Program-made: the position numbers and the translations under genes | NCBI RefSeq assembly: GCF_035083965.1 | Contig: NC_089732.1 | Location: 4,727,383 to 4,791,382, forward strand | Direction: 5' to 3' | Source: Branchiostoma lanceolatum | Lineage: Eukaryota; Chordata; Leptocardii; Amphioxiformes; Branchiostomatidae | DNA length: 64,000 nt | Part shown: positions 44,215 through 56,040 of the stretch, piece after piece | How positions within the stretch are numbered: position 1 is the stretch's first letter | Layout: each line of letters opens with the position of its first letter | The notes under the pieces: generated by a model | The model's database searches: none | What the model saw: only the letters and a program-made list of their open reading frames with translations | What the model was told of the DNA's origin: nothing

Positions 44215-47200
44215 CACACAGTAACACACGGTAACACACAGTAACACACAGTAACACACGCGCGCGCGCACACACACAAACACACACACACAAGGCAAAA
44301 AAACAAACTAGCAAACCGAATACAATACCTCCGTTTTCGCGGAGTCAAAAAAATGTATTGACCGAGTGATCCTGTCGAAAATTCTTTGAGCCAATTCTTT
44401 GAGTTGGATAACAGTTTACTCCTCATGATGTAATAAAAAAATAAAAATCTTCCACCCCCAACATCTGCTTGGAGAAGTACACCCACCCTTTGCTGTCCCC
44501 GGGGACGGCGTTTTCTTCATGTTCACTCTCTGAACTTTGACCCCTCCGTCGGTGCACGATCTCCCGGATGACGCAGCCGTAGGAGAAGACCATTATGAGG
44601 AGGGGGAGGACGAAGAGAACCAGTAGACCGTACAGCACGTACAGACGCTGGTACACCACCGACGACCACACCTGCTGACAGTGGTAGATGGCATCGCCCG
44701 TCCCCCAGTCATACTCCACGAGACCCTGCATGATAGAAAGTTAAAACTAAGGCCTGGGAAAAAATATTGTTTTCGGTTATCGGACCCTAGCAAAGACCTG
44801 CCAACCTTAGCCTTTCTTTGGGGGTCGATCGCTGGCAAGGGAGATAAAATTTTCGATCTGACACTTGAGAGATGGAATTCAAACTAGAGTTCCTATATTT
44901 CGCACTCTGTTAACAGATGAAGGCATTAAACAGTGAATGGAAGAATGTGTTGTTAACATTGTACATCTTTGTTCAGTTTAACGATATACTTGTTCTTGTG
45001 CAATATATAACGTTATATACATATAAATATGTATGATTACAATATATTGTTGGAAATACCAGTGCCTGATACATTTAATTTTTACATTGTTAAAATCTAT
45101 TTGTTTGAACATTTCGGCCGGAACTGAATGAAATAAAAACGATCTATTTCTGTCTAATCTTAGAAATGGCAGAGTGCTCATTCATTAAAGATGGTAGAGA
45201 CTGAAGATGGTAGCCAGGTAGCCTGTGTTTACACAAGCTCTCGGCCGGAGGTTACTGACCGGTTACAGGACCGGCCGGCCGCTAGGAGCGCGATTTGTCA
45301 GGCTAGTAGCCAGGTATTAAAGAAATGCATCATTCTGTCAAATGTTGTATGCAAAATTTGACATTTCCAGGCGGGACAAGAACTTCGACATCACAGACAC
45401 AAAAGTAAGTAATAAAGTCAGAAAGCTGTTGGTCTTTCCTATAATTGAGCCGATTATAAAAGAAATCTATAACCTCCAATCCCCCCACTAATCCACTGCT
45501 CGTGGCATTGCAATCTTACTCACAAATTTGCTCAAAGAGATGCATCGATTTTAGCCACAAGGATGTCTAAAAGCATGCGTCCAGTCCAAAATCAATCTAT
45601 ACCCAACCAAAACACAGCATTTCTTACGGCATGTCACTTTGCAGTAGATTACGAGCGAAGGGAACTCTGCCCCTACTCCCTAACCTTTCTTTACCTACTT
45701 TCCATGCATTTCATTCCCCTGTCACGAGAGAATTGGGAGCGTGCGCCCCTAAAAGCAATAGACGAGCTTCCTATTAGATGACGGCTAAGTGCTGTGTTTT
45801 TCTTATCGCCTTCACCAGTCTGTCAACTTTGCCATCCCAGTATTCATGACTGTTTCTTCAGCCCAGCTCATTTTGATAAGATTTGACCTCGTGGCTTTAC
45901 CGTGACCCTGTAATGTCAGAGTCAGGCTTTGGCACGAAAATGGATATGAATAAAAACTTAGATTTTCTTCCGGCTTCGGAAAATTGACTTCCTAACACCA
46001 AACGCAAACGCTAATGTAGAATCGCCTACGTCAAGATGCGGAGTTTCTTTGATCATTCAATATTCATTCTTAGGTTAATTGTATCGACTACCGTATCTAT
46101 TCAGCACGGGTCATTTTGATAAGGTTTGACATATTTGCTTCGCGTCGACGCTGTAATTTTGAAGGCAGGCCTATCCGTGGTCACGAAAATGGAATACAAG
46201 CTTTAAATCTTTTAAGGCTTCGGGATAAAAGTAATTGCCTTCCAAACACTAACCGCCCACGTCAGCGTAAAACCATACACGTCAAGAAGTAGACCTTCCT
46301 AGATCATTCAATCACTATGGTTCTATCTGTAATGAGGTTGACTTTCAAAAACATGTATCACAAAAAAATGACCCATTTGTTAAAGCATACAAATATCATT
46401 TTAGTAGTTGTCTTATATGATAGTGTAAAAGGGCATGGTTTCTTAGGCAGAATGACGTCAATGAGTAAAATTTCGGCACCTAAAGAACATAGTTTTTCGC
46501 ACGCAAAAGTTAGTAAATCCGTTTTCAACGTCTAACAACGTTATATTAGGAGTTTACGATACCATAAAGGCTAGAGGATAAAAGCAGTGCGCGACCTGTG
46601 TATGGCAATGGCAAAGAAAATGTCATTAATATTACAGCTCAAAATAGCTTCATCCGCGTTCTGCAACTCCAATAGCTCGCTTTTAGTGTTCACTCTATGC
46701 CCTTTAAAGCAACCACGTACAGCGTTGTCATCCTGTGTGAGTTCAGAAATGTGATGACATTGTCATCCAGACACTCATTTGAAATATCTCACGGCTTAGG
46801 GCACGTGGTCAAAAATAAGTGTTCATTTGAACATCATTCAGCACCAAGGGCAAAGCTGAATGTGAGCGTTTCTGACAGAAAATGTAGGACTAACCTAGAT
46901 CGGGGGTAGACTTTTTCGGGCACTTCCTTTGTGGACCGATCTTTCGGTCAACTTAAGGGATCTCCCTACTCTGCTTAATGCCGAGGTCCCAATTGAGAAA
47001 GGGGCCCTGCTGGGTAGTTTATGGCTTATTTTTTTTAGCTTTCGGGCGTGACCCCTACGTGGCCCTGTGGGACACCCTGCGGCTGCCGGGCACTTTTAGG
47101 CCCGGCTTGGACCCTGAATCATTTTACCCGGCCTTAAAATCAACGCGGGACCCGATAAGAAAAAGACACCGTGGGGTTATCCTGCGAGCACCGGGAGGTA

Positions 47201-48010
47201 CACCCCCCCGATATACATGTACAAATACGGATACTGATGCAGAAACACGAAGGGCGGTTATACCAGTTGAACAATATAAAGTTACATGTGTGGATACTGA
47301 TACAGAAACACGAAGGGTGGTTATACTGTTTGAACAGAATGCATGTACATGTACATATACTTATACTGATACAGAAAAACGAAGGGAGGTTATACCAATT
47401 GAACAATATAAAGTTACATATGTGGATACTGATAAAGAAACACAAAGGGTGGTTATACTGGAACAGTATACATGTATAGATACGGATACTAATACAGAAA
47501 CACGGCGGGCGGTTATACCAGTTAATCAATATAAAGTTACATATATGGATACTGATGCAGAAACAAAGGGTGGTTATACTGGTTGAACAATATAAAGTTA
47601 CATTTACATGTATGGATACTGATTCAGAAACACGAAGGGTGGTTATACTGGTTGAACAATATACATGTATAGATACAGATACTGATACAGAAACACGATG
47701 GGTCGTTATACTGGTTGAACAACACAGAAACAGATGTGTAGATAACAAACACACACCTGCACAGCGAGACTTGGTGAGGCTAGGAGGAGAGACAGCACCC
47801 AGATGACCGCCACGGCGCGGCGGGCCTTCCCGTACATGAACATGGCCCGGGCCTTCATCGGGTGGAGGATCCCGTAGTACCTGTACAGCACAGTTTCACA
47901 TTATCATCAGTACAGCTGACTGTGTGATTATAAAGCATTAGGTTCATTGTCAAAGTTTGTTGTTGTTGTTGTTTGTTCGTCGTTCTCGACAATGACCAGG
48001 GACATCATGG

Positions 48011-48094
<84 letters not shown>

Positions 48095-49080
48095 CGACGA
48101 TGATGATGATGACGATGATGACGATGATGGCGATGATGATGATCACGTGAGGTCTAGTGTGCCCAGCTGTGGCTTATCAGTGCGATGTGGGTCAAAGACA
48201 AAGTTTGTACAAAAGCGTCTACTGGAAACTGTCATTTACCTTGATATGGAATGTTTTTAAAAGCGTCTGGGAATTAACAGCTCATTCTATGTTTATAGAT
48301 CATCAGGTTCAGCGTTTTGATTCAAAACTTTGTACAAAAGCATCTACTGGAGGCCACAAATATAATGAACATTGATATAGTACAGAGTGTTTTTTCAAGA
48401 GCATCTAAAACTAATAAGATTGTTGTATCTTTTTATTTATTTCTTAAGAATTCATTTCTTTCTCTATAACTATTCAATCATGTGCCGGTGTGAGCGTGCT
48501 TCTATTTTCTTTTCCTTAATGGCAGCCTTTGTAAAAGTTTTTAAAGTTGATAGCGTCGCCATCTTGTCCATTTTTTTTTTTAAATTGTCTTTGTTTGCAT
48601 GTGTTTGATAAATTAGAGATAACAATCTTACTTTGCAGATATTTTTTTATTTCATATTTCTCACCTTTCTATGGAGATGCAGGTGAGCGTGAGGACGGAA
48701 CAGATGACGGACAGAAACTGCAGGAGCGCCGTGGCCTTACACAGGAAGCCGCCCAGCTCCCAGGACGGCAGGAAGAACTCCGCCGCCTTGACGGGCACGC
48801 ACAGCGCCACGATCAGCAGGTCCGCCGTGGCCAGGTTCCCCAGGAGGTAGTTGGTGGTGGAGCGGAGCCGCCGGAAACGCGCCACGGAGAAGACCACCAG
48901 CACGTTCCCGACGGTGCCGAGCAGGAAGCAGACGGCGTAGGTCAGGATGGTGGGGACGGAGACGGGCAGGTTCCCCAAGATGGCGGCTGCGCCCACGTAC
49001 GGCTCGGGAACGGTCCCGTTAGACTCCGTCGAGTTACTCACGTTGGTCTCGGCGCTTTCGAAATCGCCTGGAGCCGCCAT
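41712..49080 (-). CDS. Rhodopsin-class neuropeptide-type GPCR, copy A (541 aa)
   Basis: Six coding exons join in phase: 49080-48665, 47880-47757, 44725-44487, 43919-43706, 43000-42782 and 42125-41712 (TAA). The N-terminus has three N-glycosylation sequons (N13, N16, N21). TM1 contains GNVLVVFSV. TM2-3 read NLATADLLIVALCVPVK and FLCKATALLQFLSV. The DRY-equivalent is ERY (138-140), followed by YGILHPMKAR. The ECL2 Cys is in AIYHCQQVW. TM6 has CWGP (347-350) and TM7 NPVCY (388-392). All class-A landmarks are intact, so a functional plasma-membrane receptor is expected. ICL3 is long (about 95 residues) and largely encoded by its own exon (43919-43706). The C-tail has a GTPLGTPFGTPIGTPLGTP repeat. 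The family resembles peptide receptors of the QRFP/NPFF/orexin/CCK group; I cannot fix the ligand. An acceptor just upstream (CCACAG, ending at 49086) implies a 5' UTR intron. Confidence 0.92.
42478..42650. repeat. Dispersed repeat 'GACCACCTCTACATAAGGACCA', intact copy
   Basis: CCCACCTCTACATAAGGACC, TCCCTTAGATTATTTTTTCC, GTGACCACCTGTCGACATAG and ACCAGATTGTATC correspond to 30845-31145 without the foldback, so this copy shows the empty site. Confidence 0.78.
42655..42755. repeat. 11-bp minisatellite (TGTATTTTGAC)n beside a GPCR exon
   Basis: About nine copies of CTGTATTTTGA with TCTTAA and TGTTGA variants. The array ends about 26 bp from the donor of the TM6-7 exon (42782). Confidence 0.93.
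43040..43200. repeat. Dispersed repeat 'CCCATCTCCGTTT', copy 3
   Basis: AAAGTCCTCCCCGCACCGAA, CGCCCATCTCCGTTTCGGCA, GCCCTTGGGCCACACAACTT and CACTACAGCAGGGGGCTAGT match 39405-39590 in order. Intronic in GPCR A. Confidence 0.8.
44124..44292. repeat. (CA)n microsatellite with AGTAACACA units
   Basis: About 43 uninterrupted CA, then five AGTAACACA/GGTAACACA units, then CGCGCGCA and more CA. In the intron of GPCR A between the TM5 exon and the ICL3 exon. Confidence 0.95.
45790..46320. repeat. Two diverged direct copies of a ~240-bp sequence
   Basis: CATTTTGATAAGATTTGACC, GGCACGAAAATGGATA, GGCTTCGGAAAATTGACTTCC and GATCATTCAATATTCATTC recur about 240 bp later as CATTTTGATAAGGTTTGACA, GTCACGAAAATGGAATA, AGGCTTCGGGATAAAAG and GATCATTCAATCACTATG. 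No coding sense. In a GPCR A intron. Confidence 0.75.
46978..47212. repeat. Dispersed ~210-bp GC-rich repeat, copy 1
   Basis: GAGGTCCCAATTGAGAAAGG, CTTTCGGGCGTGACCCCTAC, GTGGCCCTGTGG and AAAATCAACGCGGGACCCG match 55322-55536 in order and orientation. Unknown class. Confidence 0.82.
47213..47740. repeat. Minisatellite, unit about 55-65 bp, roughly ten copies
   Basis: The unit includes GATACTGATACAGAAACACG, AAGGGTGGTTATACTGGTTG and AACAATATAAAGTTACAT, alternating with a shorter ACATGTACAGATACGG variant. Units stay in frame, giving fortuitous long ORFs on both strands. The array stops about 17 bp from the donor of the second GPCR A exon (47757). Confidence 0.92.
48008..48145. repeat. (TGA)n trinucleotide microsatellite
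   Basis: About 30 uninterrupted GAT/TGA repeats followed by GACGAT variants. It yields artefactual poly-Asp, poly-Met and poly-Ile ORFs. In intron 1 of GPCR A. Confidence 0.96.
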
Positions 49081-49974
49081 TTCGTCTGTGGCAGAAAAAA
49101 TCGGAAGATAGCTTTTCAGTGGCTTCAATTTCTTTACGTACGTTTGTTTGCATTAATCAAAAAAGCAGGCTGTTGCAGACAATCATCCTTCATAACACCA
49201 CACCAGACTCTCTCAATACGTCTCTCTTCCAAACCAACATCACAGTAGGTCTTGACAAAAACAACATGGTGGTAAATTAATGTAATACAGACTCGTATGT
49301 GCAAAATCTAATCGGGGACGTAATTGTATATGTAAAGGAAATCGAGTCATGCATCGGACGGATCATTAGTCATCAGTCATTAAAACAGCTTGCTTACACC
49401 CGACTCTTATATGATCTTATAGAATCATATACCACTTAACAGCGTCTACGGGACGCGTTAAATTGCAGAGCGCATCCTAAACCCAACTGTCAGGCCTGAT
49501 CTAATTGCTATTTAAGCTTTCTACACAAATCACATCCTCCTTCTTATGCTGTTATCCTCGCGAAACACACAATGCCTGAGGCACTCCCGTTCACAAGCTT
49601 CCGTGCTTGTGTAAGAAGATGAGATTGAGTTACTAGTTAATATTCCGCTACCGTGTGTTATTCGTGGTCGGACGTCACGCCGCTGCAAAGACACACAAAT
49701 CGATTGATCTCTACTGGAGCATTATTATCTCCTTCATTTCCATCTAAAATTACACAAACACGACGCTACAAAAACATTTATTGATAGATTCACTGCGGCA
49801 TGGTCATTTTCTTCACTTTCTCCCTATCAACTAAGAAACAAGCTACAAAGTAACTACCTATTAGTAAGTAGCGAATTTTTTAAGTGAAGCTTTTGAAACG
49901 GTACGAGACCAACCATTGATAATTGACTAGACTTAAGACTATACCGACAAAGTACTGTATTAGTACTCGTGCTG

Positions 49975-50085
49975 TACAAGTGACCACCTCTACGTGAGGA
50001 CCACCTGGCCACTTTGGTCTCTCTTTGGTGGTCCCTCAGATGACCAGGCACAAATATTCCTGACTTAAGTGATCACCTTTCTACA
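49975..50085. repeat. Dispersed repeat 'GACCACCTCTACATAAGGACCA', partial copy
   Basis: GTGACCACCTCTACGTGAGG, ACCACCTGGCCACTTTGGTC and GGTGGTCCCTCAGATGACCA match the left half of the copies at 30845 and 42478. Confidence 0.75.
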
Positions 50086-51544
50086 TTTACCTTTTTCCTT
50101 GAGTATTACTACAGAAAGGATCGGTATATTCCATTGCCTAAAGCCATCTTTGAGCAAGAATTTTGCTAGGAGTATCTCCATGGAGGTCCAGTAAACAACA
50201 TTAGTTGCTAACGATTTAATCACTTCCCCGAAGACGCAAGATCCCATTCCAAGACATCAAAAAGGTTATTAGTCCATTTCACTAAGGAGACCGTTTGTCA
50301 ACTTAATGTTGGATTAAACCCCAGAGGCGAGTGTTATTCTCTAAAAGACGATATTCATCAATAGTTTCTGTAGTAAAATGTATTTTTCAAAATCAACAAA
50401 ATTTGTACAATTTCATAACAGATCAACAAGCTCAATGTCAAGTTGCCAATGCAGTTATTTTTTTGGATTCAAAGTTTGAGTCCCCCTTTAAGGTTTACTC
50501 AGGAAAATACAAATGTTTGTGTTGCTTCCCTGAGCAGTTTATTAAGGATTCACAGTTCACTGCATTATGTATTTTGTAGTCCGCCTCCTAAAAATGATAA
50601 CTCTTCCGATAAGTTTTATCCTCCGTTCACGTAGGTTGAAAACGTGAGACATACATATTGCATAGCTCTCCTCCACTTCCGCCCAGGCGTCTTGCCTTTG
50701 GGCTATCTTACAAGATACACGCATCAACGGATTGAAGGGACATACTGCACAGGCTTGTTTTGTTGATACAGTCTTCACGATTATGCATTGGCTGTTTTCA
50801 TGTCCCAAACAATACAGCTGGTAAAAGGTGTGATTTACAGAAATGTTTTATTTTTTCTCACCAACTTAAGTAAAAGAATGCCTAAAGTGACCACTCAAGA
50901 AAATATACTAACTATTAAACAATAGTCACTGTAGACATACGGCAACTGTAGACAGGGTTTATGATGCTTTTGTCAATGGGAAACTAAAAATGAAGAAGCA
51001 CCGTGTATGTCCGCGTGACTGTACCGACCTTATCTAACTGCTTATGACGAACGTTGATGTTAACTTCATCAACTTCACCTCAATAACATAGCATTCAATA
51101 ACACGGGTATGTCAGAATATGACGCAGCAGCAGTAGCAATTTATCTGACTCAATTATTCTTGTAAAATCACATTTGATTCGCTGTTTGTTTGGCTAGTCT
51201 AACTTTTCAACCGTTGGTAGACCCACGGCCACGTGTACATACAAAACAAATTAGAACGAGCAAATGTGCATATCTTGGCACATTGGTGCACCAAATCCGT
51301 GTGTGTTGTTTGAAACACATTTTGACAGATCAGCCGAAGAGGCTCGGTGGGCGTCACTCCACCGGCAATGAAGGTCTTGTAAAGTGCAATGGTACAACGT
51401 CGGGGCATGGTGAGTATCGGGACCTATCCGTTCTAACCGTTGCACCACATACGTACACCGACGGCACTGTACAAAAAGATTAAAGACTAAAGAAGAATAT
51501 CGCCGGTTCTCTCAAAGACAAAATCGTACGGTTAAGTGCTGACA

Positions 51545-51790
51545 AGGATGTCCAACTGATAGCAGCCTCGTGGTTTATCTCCTGGTCCAAGTCAGTTGGT
51601 AAGTGGAAGACCACGGTTCAATCATCTCGGTTGGGGCTGCACCCGTCTTTCGGCAGGGACGTTACATGGGGTGTGTGTGCCTCGAGCACATTAAGGGGAC
51701 TGGCTAGCGACCCTTCCCTTTAAAGATATACCCTGCTACTGAAACAGCAAGGAAACTTGCTGCTGCCCTATTTGCCAGTGGGCACTACGA
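51545..51790 (+). mobile_element. tRNA-derived SINE, family A
   Basis: GGATGTCCAACTGATAGCAG (box A-like), GGAAGACCACGGTTCAATCA (box B-like), then the tail GGTTGGGGCTGCACCCGTCT, TTAAGGGGACTGGCTAGCGA and TACCCTGCTACTGAAACAGC. The same modules occur at 54363, 54967 and, reversed, 59133 and 6975. Confidence 0.82.
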
Positions 51791-53969
51791 GGGTCTGAAC
51801 GAACGGACGGACGAAGTACTTACACGGCGCAAAGACATCTGTTTTGTTAAATGTACTTCAGAATCTGTACCATCACATGAAGGGAGATGGAGAGAAGCAA
51901 ATCAACAAGTTCTAATCCCACTCTGTCTACATCTATCATGTATTTGCCACACCACATGGTATCGTAATGGGTTAACATCTAGATCTCCAAGCAGATTCCC
52001 GTTACTCAAACACTCACCTTGGGTTGGACCCTCTTACTCCAGCCTTCCGATAGTCAGAGTTTCCATTAGTGGCACAAGCAGAGACTGGGTTTCCTTTCTG
52101 TGTGCTTCTGGCAGACGGAGCTCGCGGAGGTGGGAAATATATACTCCTCTTCTAACTCAAGAGGGACCAGCTACTTTAGTTGTTCGCCAAATGCTGCAGG
52201 CATAGCCTGTAGAGGTACTCAGCTGCGGTTTTCCTTTATGACTCGTTTATAAACTACTCGGCTGGTTTGTGGTTTGACGCAGGTGCAGACATCAACTACA
52301 GGAACTGGCCTTGATCCAACCAATTAGTCAAATCAGGGTTCCGACCCCGGATATCTCTTTTCTGCCTTCTTCGATTTTTCTGCTTCGTTTCTTATCGTCT
52401 TCAGTAAACATGAAATGAATAAACTTGTTGGAACAGTCCCCACAAGGTTGTATAACCAAAGAAAGTTCAGAGCCATCATCGCAAAGTAACGTTCCCAATA
52501 AGAATACCCCATTCTAATTCTCTTTGCCAGGATGCTATCTTCTGCGTGTAGCAACGGAACTATGTTTTTTTTCCCACGGCTTTCGTTACAAATGTTTTGT
52601 CTAATTCTGTTCTTCCGCCAGTTCTGATTCTACTCGGATCTTCTAGTGCAAATTAACACAACTTCAAGTATATTTTCACATGTTTTCGAGGTCTTTTCAA
52701 TCACGGTCGCATGCAAATAACCGTAATCCTGGAAGGAAAGTAGATACAAGTGCGGTTTGCCCGCAGAGTGCATATTCGTGTACGCCAAGTCTTCCTAATC
52801 AACCACCATTGCCAGTCAGGGGGCGTACATGTACACTGGAAATGGGTTACTTGAAGCGAAACGGATGTCTAAAAATTGCCATGTAGGGGAAATCAACATT
52901 TTCTTCACACGCTAATAGGGAATGACTAAAACGCAGAAGGAATCATTCCTGTGAGCACAAGGGTCACAACTTTTGATTACAGGACTTAATAGATCTCGTG
53001 CCTCTTCGTTACATACAGACAGTATCGGAAAATCCAGCAAGTTTGTTTTTTGCGTCATCCGCCTTGCTCTCTGCGTTAGCGGCGATACGAAAATAAGCGA
53101 ATGACTTCAGCTTGGTGCCACTATTTGCTGCAGATAAATGTTGACCTAATAAGAGAGCCCGAGGATTTAACCTAAAGCTACGATTCGCGAGGAGAAGACC
53201 TGAAAGTTCCTACCCGATGTTACGCATCGAATTCGTGTTGACAACGTGTTGGTTCTACACGTGCGTTTGCTCAAATATCAGGGTCATCTTTTTAATATGT
53301 TTGTTTGAAGTCATTCTCGACTGACGTCAAGCATGAAGATTTCCAAGAAGCCATTAGTAGTTCAATGAGGCTTCTCTATGGCATATCAAGCCATCTCATT
53401 AATGTGGTTTTTCACGCAACGCATTTTGCTCATAAATTGGTAGCGTTATCACCAACTGAGATCTTCAAAGAGAAACCCCTGATGATTATTTCTCTTCTAC
53501 TTCTATTAAAATGACCAATATCTAGAAGGTGGGCTGGTCAAAAGCACCGCCAATGAATGAACCTCATGCGTATTTGTTGCACTCCGATGGTCTCTATTTG
53601 ATGATTTCAAAGGAGGACCTTTGATAAAGGCTGGTGAACTGGATAGCCTCTAACGCGAGGAGGCTAAATTGGCCCGTGGAAAGAAATTGCATGTTTCTGT
53701 ATGGCCTCCTTTTCCAGGGTGGTTACACTAATGACTACTTTGTAAAAACGCACGCAAAGTACAAGGTAGGAGAACTTTTGACTTGCCGTTCGATCTAACT
53801 TTGAACTACTTTCCGGGACAAACAGAGTTCGATCGTGGTAATACTTTAATAACTCTAGTGGATGCCGTTATGAAATTATATACATTTGACATTTTGTTGA
53901 TTGAAATATCACAGTATGATTATCGCCATGTATCTTGTGCTGTAAATCGTCGCTTTCCTTTTTTCATAA

Positions 53970-54305
53970 CTGAACTACAAGTAACAAACGGCATAGAAAC
54001 GAACTTATTACTAGCTACAACCCTTAGTGTGACCCAATCTCACTTCAATCTCAGAATTCAACTTCTAATTCCAAACGTAGAAGTCGTTTGACCTGCAAAT
54101 AGTGTGGAGTTACAGTTATGTCTGTGAGAATATCAGGTCAAACTACTACTACGTTTGGAATTAGAAGTTGAATTCTGAGATTGAAGTGAGATTGGGTCAC
54201 ATTTATTCATCTATTTATTAAACTTCACAGAATGAAATCTGAGAGGTGTTGTAGCTAGTAATAAATTCGTTTCCAAGCCGTTTGTCACTCGTAGTTCGGT
54301 CAGAT
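53970..54305. mobile_element. ~330-bp foldback element
   Basis: The inner arms GTGACCCAATCTCACTTCAA and TTGAAGTGAGATTGGGTCAC are exact complements and extend through CTCAGAATTCAACTTCTAAT. The outer arms CTGAACTACAAGTAACAAAC and GTTTGTCACTCGTAGTTCGG also pair. A linker of unmatched bases and one-arm insertion lie between. Target duplication not clear. Confidence 0.85.
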
Positions 54306-54362
54306 CGACGTCTCGTTTTCTAAATAAATGTCAGAACGTTTTTCAATCTAGCATTCAGGAAC

Positions 54363-54715
54363 ACTGGGGATGTCCCTGTAGCTCACCTAGCAGCATCCTC
54401 ACAGTATAGTTAGTTGCTAACTAGAAGATCCTGGTTCAATCCTTGGTAGGCATCTCGGTTGGGGCTGCGCCCGTCTTCCGGGGGTCCCGCGTTGGAGGAG
54501 GTGAAAAATATACGTGCCATGCTACTGAAACAAAAAGGAAACTTGCCGACCTATGTGCCACTAGGCCCTACAGGATGAATAACACTATACTAGGAAGTTC
54601 AAGCTTTCTTTCGCAAGGAGAAAGGCTAGCAAACCCGACCTGTTCATGTATACCCTGCTGATGAAACAGCAAAGTAGCTTTCTACCCTATGTGCCACCAG
54701 GCGGCTCAATTGTCA
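54363..54715 (+). mobile_element. tRNA-derived SINE, family A, with a second tail fragment
   Basis: GGATGTCCCTGTAGCTCACC, then TAGCAGC and AGATCCTGGTTCAATCC form the tRNA head. GGTTGGGGCTGCGCCCGTCT starts the tail. A second tail piece (TATACCCTGCTGATGAAACA, GTGCCACCAGGCGG) begins near 54605. Confidence 0.75.
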
Positions 54716-54966
54716 TTCTAGTTCAAACATCTCTCCCTGGGTGAATGGCAGGTTCTTGCCGCCTGTACTCTGCTTGCTGTTGTACTTATTACAGAGCGTG
54801 GGTTGAAGCTCGGTTGTAATGTCTTGTTTCTGACGTTTTGAATCCTGCTCCTCTCAGGCGGATGTGGGCGGGAGAAGTCGTGCCGAAACGATTGGACCAT
54901 TGATTTGTTCATTACTCTATGGGCATCTCAGAACTCTGAAGTCATTCGGTGGAAGTAACATCAACA

Positions 54967-55235
54967 TCGGGGATGTTCTGTAGCTCAACTGGCAGCAGCC
55001 TCATTTGAGCTCCTAGTTCTAATTAGTTGCTAAGTGGGAGACCCTGGTTCAATAATGGGAAGGGCATCTCGTTAGGGGCTGCACCCATCTTTCGGGAGGG
55101 ATGCAAAATGGGGGTCCCGTGTTCGAAGAGGAACCTCCAGCACGTTAAAGGGGAAGGGCTAGCAACTACTCCATGTAAAAATATACCCTGCTACAGAAGC
55201 AGCAGGGAAACTTGATGACTTTTGTGCCATTAGGC
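54967..55235 (+). mobile_element. tRNA-derived SINE, family A, fullest copy
   Basis: GGGGATGTTCTGTAGCTCAA and CTGGCAGCAGCC form box A. GGGAGACCCTGGTTCAATAA forms box B. The tail: GGGCTGCACCCATCTTTCGG, CACGTTAAAGGGGAAGGGCT, ATATACCCTGCTACAGAAGC, TGTGCCATTAGGCC. Confidence 0.85.
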
Positions 55236-55321
55236 CACTATAGATGAACAAAAACAACAACGTCAACTGCTTTTATTTTCCCGGAGAGGGTCGTATGCCC
55301 CGTCCCCTATACACACCTTTA

Positions 55322-55536
55322 TGCTTAGGTCACAATTGGAAAAGGGCGCCCTGCCGGGCAGTTCACGGGCTTTTTCGTCTTTTTTGCACTTTCGGGCGTT
55401 ACCCTTACGTGGCCTTGCGGCTGCCGAGATATTTTTTGGGCACGGCCGGGGCCCTGGAAGTTTTTAAAATCAACGCGGGACCCGGTAAGAAATAGGCGCC
55501 GTGAGCTTCTCTTGAGAACACATAGAGGTACCCTTC
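55322..55536. repeat. Dispersed ~210-bp GC-rich repeat, copy 2
   Basis: TAGGTCACAATTGGAAAAGG, CTTTCGGGCGTTACCCTTAC, AAAATCAACGCGGGACCCGG and GGCGCCGTGAGCTTCTCTTG correspond to 46978-47212. Confidence 0.82.
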
Positions 55537-55875
55537 CGGTGTCCGGCATTCCATCGGAACAAATTTGTGTCTCGGGTCGGCCTTGTCGGGATTACACCAC
55601 ACCCGTGCACACATATGCGCATCGGTGAAATTGTGACCGTAGCATTAGCCACCGCCAGACTGTAGACGGTCGTCATTCAGTTGATCGCCATTAGTCGACG
55701 AATTTTAAAATTGCCAGAGAGTCGACCTTATTTTCTCCTGAATCATGAAAATCTATCCTATCACAGTGTACGGAGCCCGGGAACCTGTGGCCGATCTCTG
55801 CAAATGGCACAGTGATGGAGAGGACACATGCCGTAAGGTGCCGGCCGAAAATGTTATTCAGAGCTAGCAGACGCG

Positions 55876-56040
55876 TCGGGCTAGCCTCAACCAGGCTACG
55901 TGGATCGCTGAGAAAAAAAGTAGAAATTGGCCAAATAGAGTAAATAGTATGCTAAGGGAGTCAGCTACAGAGAGAGGGTCAATAGGCGACTGTCCGCGTA
56001 GACGGTCCACGTAAATCCACGTAGCCTGGCAGAGGCTAGC
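55876..56040. mobile_element. Foldback element, ~165 bp
   Basis: GGCTAGCCTCAACCAGGCTA with CGTGGAT at the left is complementary to ATCCACGTAGCCTGGCAGAG with GCTAGC at the right. The interior is unpaired. CGTCGGGC and GTTGGGCG flank it, which is not a clear duplication. Confidence 0.75.

Noticed and set aside
43860..44486. 208-codon minus-strand ORF with Cys-Val repeats
   Set aside because: It arises from the (CA)n microsatellite joined to a shadow frame of the ICL3 exon.
47213..47740. CRISPR-like array
   Set aside because: The repeated part varies, there are no unique equal-length spacers, and the setting is an animal intron; it is a minisatellite.
46978..47754. Long ORFs (over 200 codons) on both strands
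   Set aside because: They run through a GC-rich dispersed repeat and a minisatellite whose unit lacks stops; the periodic peptide has no protein character.
47973..48260. Poly-Asp / poly-Met / poly-Ile proteins
   Set aside because: Pure translation of the (TGA)n microsatellite.
53783..54091. 102-codon ORF
   Set aside because: Ends inside a foldback element, no recognisable domain, no splice or promoter support.
54967..55050. Functional tRNA gene
   Set aside because: Box A and B are present but the acceptor stem does not pair and the same tail follows several copies, so it is a SINE head.
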